From Achromobacter sp. AONIH1 (GTDB lineage Bacteria; Pseudomonadota; Gammaproteobacteria; Burkholderiales; Burkholderiaceae_B), in contig NZ_CP026124.1 in NCBI RefSeq assembly GCF_002902905.1, positions 5,208,001-5,272,000 of the forward strand: DNA of 64,000 nt. The letters run 5' to 3'. The translations under genes and the position numbers were made by a program. This document shows, in pieces, positions 19,449 to 28,853 of this stretch (positions are counted from its first letter, which is position 1; each line of letters starts with the position of its first letter). Under the pieces are notes generated by a model that was not told the DNA's origin, searched no databases, and saw only the letters and a list, made by a program, of their open reading frames with translations.

Positions 19449-20591
19449 TCAGGCCGCCGAAGACGCGCCAGCGTCACGCCCACGCAAGGCGCCGGACAGC
19501 ACGATGGCCAGCACCGCCGCGCCCGCGCCGACCGCGGCGCCGAAACCCGCGCGGATGCCATGCATATCCACCAGCCAGGTCAGGCTTTCGGTCAGGCGAT
19601 GCGCGGGCGCGGCCGCCTCCGCCATGCCCATGGCGATGATCATGGTCGGGGCGAACGACACGCCCGCCGCCAATACCGCCAGCGACAGGCTCAGCAGGTC
19701 GTCGACCCACAGCAGCGGCAGCGTGGTGGCCGCCGTCATCGCGCCGGCGATGGCCAGCATGCGCGGCAAGGGCATGGACAGGCGCATCGCGCCGAACGCC
19801 AGTCCGGCCAGGCAGGAACCCAGCGCATACACGGACAGCACGATGCTGGCGCCCGCCGGCACGCCCTGACGCGTGGCGACGGCCACGCTCATCACATCGA
19901 TGACGCCCACGATCACGCCCATCGCGGCCAGCATGAACGTCAGCTTACGCAAGGCTGCCACGCCCAGCACGGTCGGCTCGCGGCCGGCGCGCGCCGGGTT
20001 CAGCGGCGGCGCGGTCCGGGTCTGCAGGCTGAACGCGGTGATGCCGACGGCCAGCAGCGCCGCTGCGGCCAGCGGCCCCGCCTGGGGAAACCAGGCCACG
20101 CTCAGCCCCACCGCCAGCGGCGGGCCGACGATCAGCGTGACCTCGTCCAGCACCGATTCCAGCGCGAAGGCCGTGCGCAACAGCGGCTGGTCGCGGTACA
20201 GCGCACTCCAGCGCGCCCGGACCATGGCCGGCATGCTGGGCATGACGCCGGCCGCCGCCGCGCAGACGAACAGGGTCCAATCCGGCCAGTTGCCATGCGC
20301 GCCGGCCGCCAGCCCCGCCAGCGCCAGGATGCTCAGGGCCGCCGCCAGCGGCAGCACCCGGGTCTGCCCGTGCCGGTCCACCCGGCGCGATATCCACGGC
20401 GCCAGCAAGGCGGTGGACAGCGAGAACGTGGCCGCCACCGCCCCCGCCAATGCGTAGGCGCCACGCAGCTGGGACAGCATGGTGATGATGCCGATGCCCG
20501 CCATGGGCAGCGCCAGCCGCGCCATCAGGCCGGCCAGCACGAAGCCGGCGGCGCCGGGCGCCTTGAACAACTCTCGATAAGGATTTCGCAA
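19449..20591 (-). CDS. MFS transporter (12-TM, sugar/drug efflux type)
   Basis: A 380-residue major facilitator protein, largely hydrophobic with about 12 predicted membrane segments and a basic loop (WISRRVDRHGQTRVLP) after the second helix pair, as in the MFS motif A region. It is short for MFS but complete. It is divergent from a TetR repressor across 135 bp containing operator-like palindromes, which suggests an inducible exporter. Substrate unknown. Confidence 0.9.
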   Translation of the reverse strand: MRNPYRELFKAPGAAGFVLAGLMARLALPMAGIGIITMLSQLRGAYALAGAVAATFSLSTALLAPWISRRVDRHGQTRVLPLAAALSILALAGLAAGAHGNWPDWTLFVCAAAAGVMPSMPAMVRARWSALYRDQPLLRTAFALESVLDEVTLIVGPPLAVGLSVAWFPQAGPLAAAALLAVGITAFSLQTRTAPPLNPARAGREPTVLGVAALRKLTFMLAAMGVIVGVIDVMSVAVATRQGVPAGASIVLSVYALGSCLAGLAFGAMRLSMPLPRMLAIAGAMTAATTLPLLWVDDLLSLSLAVLAAGVSFAPTMIIAMGMAEAAAPAHRLTESLTWLVDMHGIRAGFGAAVGAGAAVLAIVLSGALRGRDAGASSAA

Positions 20592-20642
20592 CCGCGCACC
20601 TGTGAAAAAAAGGACGCCGCCGTCCAGGCCGCGCCAGATTTA

Positions 20643-20709
20643 CATACGAAGCGTATGCCAAATCGTATTCACATACGTGGTGCATGTCAATTAACATACG
20701 CAGCGTATG
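20643..20709. promoter_or_regulatory. TetR operator array: two CATACG-N3-CGTATG palindromes plus a degenerate third
   Basis: CATACGAAGCGTATG (20643-20657) and CATACGCAGCGTATG (20695-20709) differ only in the centre and lie 52 bp (about five helical turns) apart. A weaker copy, CATACGTGGTGCATG, lies between them at 20672-20686. All are in the divergent tetR/MFS promoter region, as expected of sites bound by the adjacent TetR protein. Confidence 0.85.
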
Positions 20710-20726
20710 CCACCAGGAAACCCGCC

Positions 20727-21311
20727 ATGTCCCGAACCCGCGCCGAAATGATCGAGGAAACCCGTGTGAAGCTGCTGGCCGCCGCCCGCAAGGCGTTCCG
20801 CGACTCGGGCTATGCCGCGGCGTCCATGGACGAGCTGACCGCCGCGGCCGGCCTGACCCGCGGCGCGCTCTACCATCACTTCGGCGACAAGCAGGGACTG
20901 CTGGCTGCGGTGGCCGCCGAACTCGACCAGGAAATGGACCAGAGGCTGCAGCGCATCTCGGACGCGGCGCCCGACGCCTGGACGGCGCTGCGCGAACGCT
21001 GCCGCGCCTGGCTGCGCATGGCGACCGAACCCGAAATCCAGCGCATCGCGCTACAGGACGCGCGCGCCGTGCTGGGGCCGGCCTCGGAGCCGGCCCAGCA
21101 GCCCTGCATCACGTCGCTGGCCACCCTGCTGCAAAGCCTGATGGACGAAGGCCAGGTCCGCGCCGCCGAACCTCAGGCGCTGGCACGGCTCATCAACGGG
21201 GCGCTGATGGACGGCGCCTTCTGGATCGCCGCGGCGCCCGACGATGGCGAACGGCTGGAACAGGCGCTGCGCGCGCTGGACCTGCTGCTGGATGGGCTGC
21301 GCCAAGGCTGA
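20727..21311 (+). CDS. TetR-family transcriptional repressor
   Basis: A 194-residue TetR regulator. The N-terminal HTH is clear (KAFRDSGYAAASMDELTAAAG ending GALYHHFGDKQGL), followed by the helical ligand-binding domain. The ATG at 20727 follows AGGAAA, and the last palindrome of the operator array ends 17 bp before it, consistent with autorepression. MFS exporters lie on both sides: one divergent at 19.4 kb and one downstream in the same direction at 21.5 kb. It may control both (inference). Confidence 0.94.
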   Translation: MSRTRAEMIEETRVKLLAAARKAFRDSGYAAASMDELTAAAGLTRGALYHHFGDKQGLLAAVAAELDQEMDQRLQRISDAAPDAWTALRERCRAWLRMATEPEIQRIALQDARAVLGPASEPAQQPCITSLATLLQSLMDEGQVRAAEPQALARLINGALMDGAFWIAAAPDDGERLEQALRALDLLLDGLRQG

Positions 21312-21491
21312 AGCCCTCTTCGGCAAGCGCCGGACACAAAGATGCATGGAGCGGCTGGCGTGGCGCCTTGCATGCCCGGCCCCGAGAAACCCCACGCCGC
21401 CACCGCCCTTGCCGGCTCGGCCGCTCCCTCTTATTATTCAAAGATAATTCTTGTTTAAATACCCACAAGCCCGCAGCGGCAGGAGCACACC

Positions 21492-22910
21492 GTGAATTCA
21501 GACACCGCGCAGGCGTCAGGCGCCAGCTGGGCCGACCTGCTGCATGGCGCCAACGCGCTGCGTTCCATCGCGCTGGCCGGCGGCGTCGCCCTGCACGCCA
21601 TCAACGTCTACATCGTCACCACCATCCTGCCCAGCATCATCAAGGACATCGGCGGCCTGGAGTACTACGCCTGGAACACCACGCTGTTCGTGGTGACCTC
21701 CATCGTCGGTTCGGCCCTATCGGCGCGGCTGATCCAGGCATGGGGTCCCAAGGCGGCGTACCTGCTGGCCGTGGCCGTCTTCTCGGCCGGCTCGGTCGTC
21801 TGTGCGCTCGCGCCCTCCATGCCCTGGATGCTGGCGGGCCGCAGCATCCAGGGACTGGGCGGCGGCGTGCTGTTCGCGCTGAGCTATGCGCTGATCCGCA
21901 TCGTGTTCGACGCGGCGCTGTGGTCGCGCGCGATGGCGCTGGTGTCCGGCATGTGGGGGGTGGCGACGCTGTGCGGCCCGGCCATCGGCGGCATCTTCGC
22001 CCAGACGGGGCACTGGCGCCTGGCGTTCTGGACGCTGCTGCCCGCCGGCGCGCTGCTGGCCTTCATCGTGGCGACCAAGGTGGGCGGCAAGTCGACGGTG
22101 AGCGACGCGCGGCCCAGCCCGGTACCGCTGGCCACGCTCGGACTGCTGGTGGCCAGCGTGCTGGCCATCACGCTGGCCAGCCTGTCTCAGGACCTGCGCT
22201 GGAACCTGGCCGGCATCGTCGCCGGCCTGGCCATCGCGCTGCTGATCGCGCGGGTCGACACCCGCGCCGGCAAGAAACTGCTGCCCAGCGGCGCCTATAC
22301 GCTCGCCACGCCGCTCGGTTCGCTGTACGCCATCATCTGCCTGGTAGTGGCCGCCATCACCACCGAGATCTTCGTGCCCTACTTCCTGCAGACCATCCAC
22401 GGTTTCTCGCCGCTGGCCGCTGGCTACATGACGGCGGCGATGGCGGCGGGCTGGACGCTGGCGGCCATGCCCAGCGCCACGCGCAGCGGCGCGGCGGCCG
22501 ACGGCATGATGCGGCTGGGGCCGGCGGTGGTGCTGGCCGCGCTAGTCTTGCTGGCGATCCTGATGCCGCTGCCTGGCGCCTTCGGATCGCCGGCCGGCCT
22601 GGCCGTCGGCGCGCTGGCGCTGGCCGCGGTGGGCTTCGGCATCGGCCTGGGCTGGCCTCATCTGCTGACCCGCGTCTTCAATGCCGCGCCGGCGGGCCAG
22701 GAAACCCTGACCGCCTCGTCCGTCACCACGGTGCAGCTCTACGCAACGGCATTGACGGCGGCGCTGGCCGGCGTCATCACCAACAGCGCGGGACTGGCCC
22801 AACCGGGCGGCGTCGAAGGCGCGCGGCAGGCCGCCTTGTGGCTGTTCGCCGCGTTTTCCATCGCGCCCGCGCTGGCCCTGATCCTGCTGATCCGCCACCT
22901 GCGACGCTAG
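21492..22910 (+). CDS. MFS transporter, DHA2/EmrB-like (about 14 TM)
   Basis: A 472-residue drug:H+ antiporter-like exporter. Early segments contain INVYIVTTILPSIIKDIGG and the motif-C-like GPAIGGIFAQTGHWRLAFW region typical of the 14-helix DHA2 group. Starts at GTG 21492 with AGGAG six bases upstream; no ATG fits. The 180-bp upstream gap is locally AT-rich (ATTATTCAAAGATAATTC) and lacks the CATACG palindromes, so it may have a separate promoter. Substrate unknown. Confidence 0.91.
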   Translation: MNSDTAQASGASWADLLHGANALRSIALAGGVALHAINVYIVTTILPSIIKDIGGLEYYAWNTTLFVVTSIVGSALSARLIQAWGPKAAYLLAVAVFSAGSVVCALAPSMPWMLAGRSIQGLGGGVLFALSYALIRIVFDAALWSRAMALVSGMWGVATLCGPAIGGIFAQTGHWRLAFWTLLPAGALLAFIVATKVGGKSTVSDARPSPVPLATLGLLVASVLAITLASLSQDLRWNLAGIVAGLAIALLIARVDTRAGKKLLPSGAYTLATPLGSLYAIICLVVAAITTEIFVPYFLQTIHGFSPLAAGYMTAAMAAGWTLAAMPSATRSGAAADGMMRLGPAVVLAALVLLAILMPLPGAFGSPAGLAVGALALAAVGFGIGLGWPHLLTRVFNAAPAGQETLTASSVTTVQLYATALTAALAGVITNSAGLAQPGGVEGARQAALWLFAAFSIAPALALILLIRHLRR

Positions 22911-23083
22911 TGTGCGGTTTCGTGGATGCCTGCGCATGACGACATTCATGCGCAGCCGCGGGGCCAGGCCCGAACCGTTGCGCGCAGCCGACGGCGGGCG
23001 CGCCTCGCCCAAACGCCGTATGGAAGGCCCGGACCATCTTTGATACGCTGGCCCCACCCTGGATGCAAGATCAGGTATAGGCC

Positions 23084-23392
23084 ATGAAAGAGACGATCCG
23101 CATGCTGCGCGTGCAGCCATCCTCCCTCTCGGCGCGCTTCGCCTTCCTGGCGATCGCATTGCGCTGGACGCTGGGCGCGACCCCGCGGCCGAACCGGCTG
23201 ATGATCGGCCCGCACGACCTGGAGCCTGTCGGATCGGAATGCGCCTTCTGGCTGTTCGCCTTCCGGCATGCCTGCTCCGGCCAGTCCATCCTGGTGACGC
23301 GCGGCGGGCGCTGGGACCTGGGCGCCTCGTTCGACGGCGACCAGGTACACGCATTTGGCCGCAGGTTCGCCCTGCGGCAGTGCCTGTTCTGA
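23084..23392 (+). CDS. Hypothetical protein, 102 aa
   Basis: Not recognised. A small basic protein (MKETIRMLRVQPSSLSARF) with one mildly hydrophobic stretch and three cysteines. An AGG-containing ribosome site lies close upstream. It could be a genuine small gene or a spurious frame; codon bias mildly favours it. It converges on the 102-aa gene at 23433. Confidence 0.5.
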   Translation: MKETIRMLRVQPSSLSARFAFLAIALRWTLGATPRPNRLMIGPHDLEPVGSECAFWLFAFRHACSGQSILVTRGGRWDLGASFDGDQVHAFGRRFALRQCLF

Positions 23393-23432
23393 ATGCTCCC
23401 GGGCCGCCGCCGCGCGCGGCTCGTCCGCCGGA

Positions 23433-23741
23433 CTAGAACTCCGGCAAGTCGAACAGGGTGTGCAACGTCGAACTGGGCGCCGGCGCCGAGGCCAGCCGCT
23501 CGCGGCCCTCGTCGTCGGTCAGCACGCGCACCGGCCGCGATGCCACCGACGTGCCCTCCACGCTGAATGCCGTCTCCACTTCCGCCCCCTGCCGGATCAG
23601 CTCGATGACTTCCGACGCGGCCGCCGTGACCGGCTCGCTGACCCAACCCGGCACGCCGCGCTCGGCCTGCCCCCAGCGCACATAGGCCACATGGCCGCTG
23701 AGCGGCTCCTTGCGGACGGCGACGATCACGTACAAAGACAT
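23433..23741 (-). CDS. Hypothetical protein, 102 aa
   Basis: Not recognised. A soluble protein beginning MSLYVIVAVRKEPLSGHVAYVRWGQ, with no signal peptide. A perfect AAGGAGG ribosome site just upstream of the ATG at 23741 makes this a well-supported gene. It follows kdsA on the same strand with a 65-bp gap, so it could be co-transcribed with kdsA. Confidence 0.75.
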   Translation of the reverse strand: MSLYVIVAVRKEPLSGHVAYVRWGQAERGVPGWVSEPVTAAASEVIELIRQGAEVETAFSVEGTSVASRPVRVLTDDEGRERLASAPAPSSTLHTLFDLPEF

Positions 23742-23806
23742 CCTGGCCTCCTTAGCATCCGGCCAGGATCGTATAACAGCATGACTGTGCGAGCGTGACA
23801 GCCGGC

Positions 23807-24754
<948 letters not shown>

Positions 24755-25318
24755 TCAACGCCGCGGCAGCATCCGGCGCAGGATCCCGTCCTTCAGCCAG
24801 TAATGATGGGCCAACCCCGCCAGAGCATGGCAACCCGCCAGGACGATGATGGTCCAGGCCACCGTGTCGTGCAGGCCGCCGATGGCGCGGCGCTGCTCGC
24901 GGTCGATGGGGATCAGCGTGGGCACGTCGAACAGGCCGAAAAAGGTGAACGCTTCACCCTGCGCCCAGCGGAACAGGAAACCCAGCACGACCTGCGCCGC
25001 CATCAACACATAGAGCAGGACATGCATGCTTGAGCCGGCCAGTCCCCAGATGCCGCCGGACGCCCGGGGCAGACGCCGCCCCGCCGTCAAGCGCCAGACA
25101 ATGCGCGCCACCAGCACGGCCGCAAACAGCAGGCCGAAGGACACATGCAGCGACTGCAGCAATTTGCGCGCGGGCGTGCCGCGCGGCAGCGCGTCCCATA
25201 TCTCGGCCAGAGCGAACAGTCCGATCACAAGCAGGGCCGTCAGCCAATGCAGCAGGATGGTGGGCGTGTCGTAGCGCGTCGGCGAGCCAGCGTCGCCGGA
25301 CAAAGGAAGGGGATTCAC
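24755..25318 (-). CDS. Cytochrome b561-family protein
   Basis: A 187-residue four-helix membrane cytochrome b that passes electrons from the quinone pool, in relatives to periplasmic acceptors or superoxide. Candidate haem-ligand histidines lie in TILLHWLTA, LQSLHVSFGL, HDTVAW and CHALAGLAHHYWLKDG. This is the bacterial CybB-like layout. It begins MNPLPLSGDAGSPTRYDTPT. It stands alone between kdsA and the aquaporin gene on the same strand; electron partners are unknown. Confidence 0.88.
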   Translation of the reverse strand: MNPLPLSGDAGSPTRYDTPTILLHWLTALLVIGLFALAEIWDALPRGTPARKLLQSLHVSFGLLFAAVLVARIVWRLTAGRRLPRASGGIWGLAGSSMHVLLYVLMAAQVVLGFLFRWAQGEAFTFFGLFDVPTLIPIDREQRRAIGGLHDTVAWTIIVLAGCHALAGLAHHYWLKDGILRRMLPRR

Positions 25319-25442
25319 GGATCAGGCCCGGAAAGTGGCGGAATCTATGAGCGTATCGAGCGGCGACTTACGGCGTCCTGAGTCCCGCCAGAACGCCACA
25401 AGGCGCAAGCCGGCCCCGCACCTGGGACGTCGGCGAGCCTGC

Positions 25443-26150
25443 TTACTCGTTCTCGGGCCGGCTGACCAGGCGGTAGGCGATCGCGCCCACCACGGCGCCG
25501 GCGATCGGCGCCACCCAGAACAGCCACAGCTGCTCCACCGCCCAACCGCCGACGAACAGGGCCGGGCCGGTTGAACGCGCCGGATTCACCGAGGTGTTGG
25601 TCACCGGGATGCTGACCAGATGGATCAGCGTCAGGGCCAGGCCGATGGGAATGCCCGCGAATCCGGCGGGCGCGCGCTTGCTGGTGGCGCCCAGGATCAC
25701 GAAGATGAAGCCGGCGGTCAGCACCAGCTCGGCGGTGAAAGCCGCCGCCAGCGAGTACTTGCCGGGAGAATGATCGCCATAGCCATTGGCGGCGAAGCCG
25801 CTGGCCTGCAGGTCGAACCCCGTCTTGCCCGTAGCGATGCAGGCCAGCACCGCCGCCGCCGCGACGGCGCCCAGCACCTGGGCCACGACATAGGGCAGGA
25901 CGTCCCTGGCGGGAAAACGCCCGCCCGCCAGCAACCCCACGGTCACCGCAGGGTTGAAATGCCCGCCTGAGATATGGCCCACGGCGAAGGCCATGGTCAG
26001 CACCGTCAGGCCGAACGCCAGGGCGACGCCGGCATAGCCGATGCCCACATCGGGCACGCCGGCGGCCAGCACCGCCGCGCCGCAGCCGCCCAGCACCAGC
26101 CAGAAAGTCCCGAAAAACTCGGCCCCGCACCGTTTCGACAAAGCATGCAT
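25443..26150 (-). CDS. aqpZ: Aquaporin Z-type water channel
   Basis: A 235-residue six-helix MIP channel. Both NPA boxes are intact: GGHFNPAVT in the first half and [11 protein letters not shown] in the second, with the selectivity-filter Arg after the second NPA. The short loops and the sequence around [16 protein letters not shown] resemble AqpZ rather than glycerol facilitators. The ATG at 26150 gives the family start [16 protein letters not shown]; the open frame further upstream is not used. Confidence 0.95.
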   Translation of the reverse strand: MHALSKRCGAEFFGTFWLVLGGCGAAVLAAGVPDVGIGYAGVALAFGLTVLTMAFAVGHISGGHFNPAVTVGLLAGGRFPARDVLPYVVAQVLGAVAAAAVLACIATGKTGFDLQASGFAANGYGDHSPGKYSLAAAFTAELVLTAGFIFVILGATSKRAPAGFAGIPIGLALTLIHLVSIPVTNTSVNPARSTGPALFVGGWAVEQLWLFWVAPIAGAVVGAIAYRLVSRPENE

Positions 26151-26326
26151 GATGGTGGTCCCTTGGACTGAAAATCCAAAGATATCGCGCCGCGCCATCC
26201 CAGACTTCAAAGCATTGCAAAGTCGGCGCCGGCGCCACGCGCCTGGATGCTGCCTTAAGTCGCCGCTCGAATTGCCGTCAACCCGGCAACGCAAGCTCCA
26301 GATATCGCCTATTCGGAACCGATTTC

Positions 26327-26740
26327 ATGTCCATCACGGATGCCGCCTCCGCGCCGCCAAACCTGTATCAGAAACCCGCGCAATTCGTCGACGGCCCGAC
26401 GCGGCCGCTGGCCCCCCTGTCCGGCCAGTCCCTGGCCGGCAGCCCGGCCCGCGACCTGCCGGCCGGCACCATCGTCGACCTGCCCAGCGTGCGCTATAGC
26501 AACGGCCAGATGGAAATGCGCCCGGCGGACCGCGCCACGGCCGCCCTGATGGGCGTGGTGCAGCCGCGCGCGTTCGAGGCGTTCAAGGCGGCGCTGCTGA
26601 ACGACGGCGACTGGCGCGGCTTGCTGCATGCATTCGAACGCAGCATTCCGCAGAATCCGGAGTGGCGGCTGGGGGAATACCGCATCGCGGCCGGCGAGTT
26701 CCTCAAGAGCACCGGCTATCTGCTGGACCTGCGGGCCTGA
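26327..26740 (+). CDS. Hypothetical protein, 137 aa
   Basis: Not recognised. The first 55 residues are Pro/Ala/Ser-rich and probably disordered (MSITDAASAPPNLYQKPAQF). The rest is predicted helical (QPRAFEAFKAALLNDGDWRGL, then EWRLGEYRIAAGEFLKSTGYL). No signal peptide or membrane segment. GC bias supports coding. It lies between the divergent aquaporin gene and a convergent glyoxalase-fold gene. Confidence 0.7.
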   Translation: MSITDAASAPPNLYQKPAQFVDGPTRPLAPLSGQSLAGSPARDLPAGTIVDLPSVRYSNGQMEMRPADRATAALMGVVQPRAFEAFKAALLNDGDWRGLLHAFERSIPQNPEWRLGEYRIAAGEFLKSTGYLLDLRA

Positions 26741-26759
26741 GACCCACGGATCCGGCCGG

Positions 26760-27152
26760 TCATGCCTGGATCGGGCTGCACAGTTCGACCAGCGAACCGT
26801 CCGGGCATCGGACATAGGACACGACCTGGCCCCAAGGCTTGGTCTCTGGCGCGCTGAGCTGGGTCGCGCCCGCGTTGACCGCGCGGACATGCGCGCCGGC
26901 CACGTCCTGCGTCACGAAGGCTATCTCCACGCCCAGCGGCCTGGCCGACGCGGCTGCCGGGATCACGCCGCCTTCGAAATGCAGGTCAGCCAGTTCGCTC
27001 GCGGCGAAGGCCAGCGTGGTTTCGCCGGTTTCCAGTTCGCCGTAGGTATTCGACTCATGCAGGAAACGGCGCGCAAAGCCAAAGGCATCCTCGAAAAACC
27101 GCAGCGAGGCCGGGACATCCGGCACGTAGATAATGGTGTAGCCAAATTTCAT
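26760..27152 (-). CDS. VOC (glyoxalase/bleomycin-resistance fold) protein
   Basis: A 130-residue vicinal-oxygen-chelate protein with paired beta-alpha-beta modules: MKFGYTIIYVPDVPASLRFFEDAFGF at the start, and PWGQVVSYVRCPDGSLVELCSPI at the end with the closing Glu typical of the metal site. The reaction cannot be predicted; relatives include lyases, dioxygenases and antibiotic-binding proteins. It converges on the 137-aa gene. Confidence 0.9.
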   Translation of the reverse strand: MKFGYTIIYVPDVPASLRFFEDAFGFARRFLHESNTYGELETGETTLAFAASELADLHFEGGVIPAAASARPLGVEIAFVTQDVAGAHVRAVNAGATQLSAPETKPWGQVVSYVRCPDGSLVELCSPIQA

Positions 27153-27302
27153 GGTTCTTCCTGATTCGGTTATGGTTCAGCGGCGGCCGGCCGATCCGGC
27201 GCACGACATTCTGCGATTATCCATGCCTTTCGACTTGCCGCGCGACGATCCGGACCTGGCGTCCGTTCCTGCGATCCCCAACCATAGCCATCCGAATACG
27301 CC

Positions 27303-27701
27303 ATGCCGAACCCGATCTCCCGCCTGCTCTGCGCCCTGCCCCTGCTGCTTCCCCTGGCCGCCGGCGCCGCGCCGGCCGTCGACTACAACACGCTGTATGA
27401 CCGCTGCCTGACCGAGGCCGGCGCGGTCAACAACACATCGGTGCTGAGCTGTTCGGAATCGGTTTCGGCGCAGGTCAAGCGCGAGATCAACACGCTCTAT
27501 GCGCGGCTGCATGCCAAACTCGCGCAGGAAGCGCCCGAGGACGCCGACAAGCTGGAACAGACGCAGAAGGCCTGGCTGCAATACCGCAACGGCCATTGCG
27601 CGCTCGCCACGTCCTATGTGGGCTCGCCGATGTACGGGCACTGCCCCATGCTGCTGAACATCGCCCGCGCGCTGGAGCTGCGCGAACTGGCGGGCGACTG
27701 A
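27303..27701 (+). CDS. Secreted LprI/DUF1311-type protein (lysozyme-inhibitor-like)
   Basis: A 132-residue periplasmic protein with a signal peptide (RLLCALPLLLPLAAGAAPA) and the DUF1311 pattern: paired cysteines, then a helical KREINTLYARLHAKL block and QKAWLQYRNGHCAL. Family members include the mycobacterial lysozyme inhibitor LprI, but activity here is unproven. It is followed 18 bp later by the tandem GNAT gene in the same direction. Confidence 0.82.
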   Translation: MPNPISRLLCALPLLLPLAAGAAPAVDYNTLYDRCLTEAGAVNNTSVLSCSESVSAQVKREINTLYARLHAKLAQEAPEDADKLEQTQKAWLQYRNGHCALATSYVGSPMYGHCPMLLNIARALELRELAGD

Positions 27702-27719
27702 GGCGGCACGGATCCGGCC

Positions 27720-28631
27720 ATGACGATCACGCTCGAACGCGTTCCCGCCGGCGGCCCGGCGCGGGAGGAACTCACCGCCCTGCTGCCCGGCTACCTGCGC
27801 GGCCTGGGCGTGGACGCCCACTACCCGTATCTGCCGCTGTATTGGACCGAAGCCGGCCGCTTTCCCTATCTGATCCGCGAGCAGGGCCGGACCGCAGGCT
27901 TCGCCCTGGTCCGGCAACTGCCCGACAGCGGCGCCTTCGAAATGGCCGAGTTCTGCGTGCTGCCCGACTTCCGCGCGCGGGGCCTGGGCGCGCAGGCCGC
28001 GCGCGCGCTGTTCGCCGCCCATCCGGGCGCCTGGCGCATCGGCATCATGGCAAACAACGCCGGCGCGCTGCGCTTCTGGCGCACGGTCGCGCCGCAGGCG
28101 GCCGTGCAGCCGCCGCGCGAAGCAGATGGCGAAGACGGATTCTGGATGCTGTCCTTGCCCGGCGCGCCTCCGACCCGCGCGTCCGACCAGACCGCGCCGC
28201 CCCAGGATGCGCAGCAAGTCCGCGTGGCGACGCCGGCGGACACGCCAGCCATCCTCGCGGTCGACGCCCTGGCCCTGGCGGATCCCGCGCGCGCCAGGCA
28301 GATCACGCGGGCCATCGAACAGGGACAATGCCGGGTCGCGGTCGACGCCGGCCGCATCGTGGGCTATGTGATGCAGGACCACGGCTTTTTCGGACACGGC
28401 TTTGTATCGCTCATCGTCGTCGCCGCCGCTTGCCGGCGCCAGGGCGTGGCGCTGCGCCTGCTGCAAGCGGCCGTGACCGCTTGCGATACAGCCAAGCTTT
28501 TCACGTCGACCAACCAGTCCAATGTCGCCGCCCGGCGCCTGATGGCCAAGGCCGGTTTCGTGCCCAGCGGCATGATCGAAAACCTGGACGAAGGCGACCC
28601 GGAACTCGTCTACGTCAAGTTCGTCCGCTGA
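27720..28631 (+). CDS. Tandem GNAT acetyltransferase (two domains fused)
   Basis: A 303-residue protein with two GNAT domains. The first (residues 1 to about 145) has the acetyl-CoA loop in PDFRARGLGAQAARALF. The second (about 167-303) has ACRRQGVALRLLQAA and the terminal FTSTNQSNVAARRLMAKAGFVPSG block. A Pro/Ala-rich linker joins them. Two catalytic domains in one chain occur in some GNATs (for example mycothiol synthase), but the substrate here is unknown. It sits directly after the LprI-like gene. Confidence 0.87.
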   Translation: MTITLERVPAGGPAREELTALLPGYLRGLGVDAHYPYLPLYWTEAGRFPYLIREQGRTAGFALVRQLPDSGAFEMAEFCVLPDFRARGLGAQAARALFAAHPGAWRIGIMANNAGALRFWRTVAPQAAVQPPREADGEDGFWMLSLPGAPPTRASDQTAPPQDAQQVRVATPADTPAILAVDALALADPARARQITRAIEQGQCRVAVDAGRIVGYVMQDHGFFGHGFVSLIVVAAACRRQGVALRLLQAAVTACDTAKLFTSTNQSNVAARRLMAKAGFVPSGMIENLDEGDPELVYVKFVR

Positions 28632-28760
28632 ACGCCAGGCTCGGCGGCAGATTCACAACCACAACAATCCTTCACACAACTTCATACCATGCGCTCCCGC
28701 GCTTGCTAAGCTTCTCCTGCCACCGTTCCTGGCATCCCCCGCCCGTAACCGGTGGCACTG

Positions 28761-28795
28761 CGCCCCAGGCAACATGCGGTTGTCTGGGGCGTTTT
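28761..28795 (+). terminator. Intrinsic terminator downstream of the GNAT gene
   Basis: CGCCCCAG (28761-28768) pairs with CTGGGGCG (28784-28791), followed by TTTT. It is 130 bp past the GNAT stop and just before the convergent alcohol dehydrogenase gene. Confidence 0.75.
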
Positions 28796-28853
28796 CTTTG
28801 CCATGGCCCCGCCCACGCCTGCACCGATGGCCATCCGGACAAAGACGGCGTCG

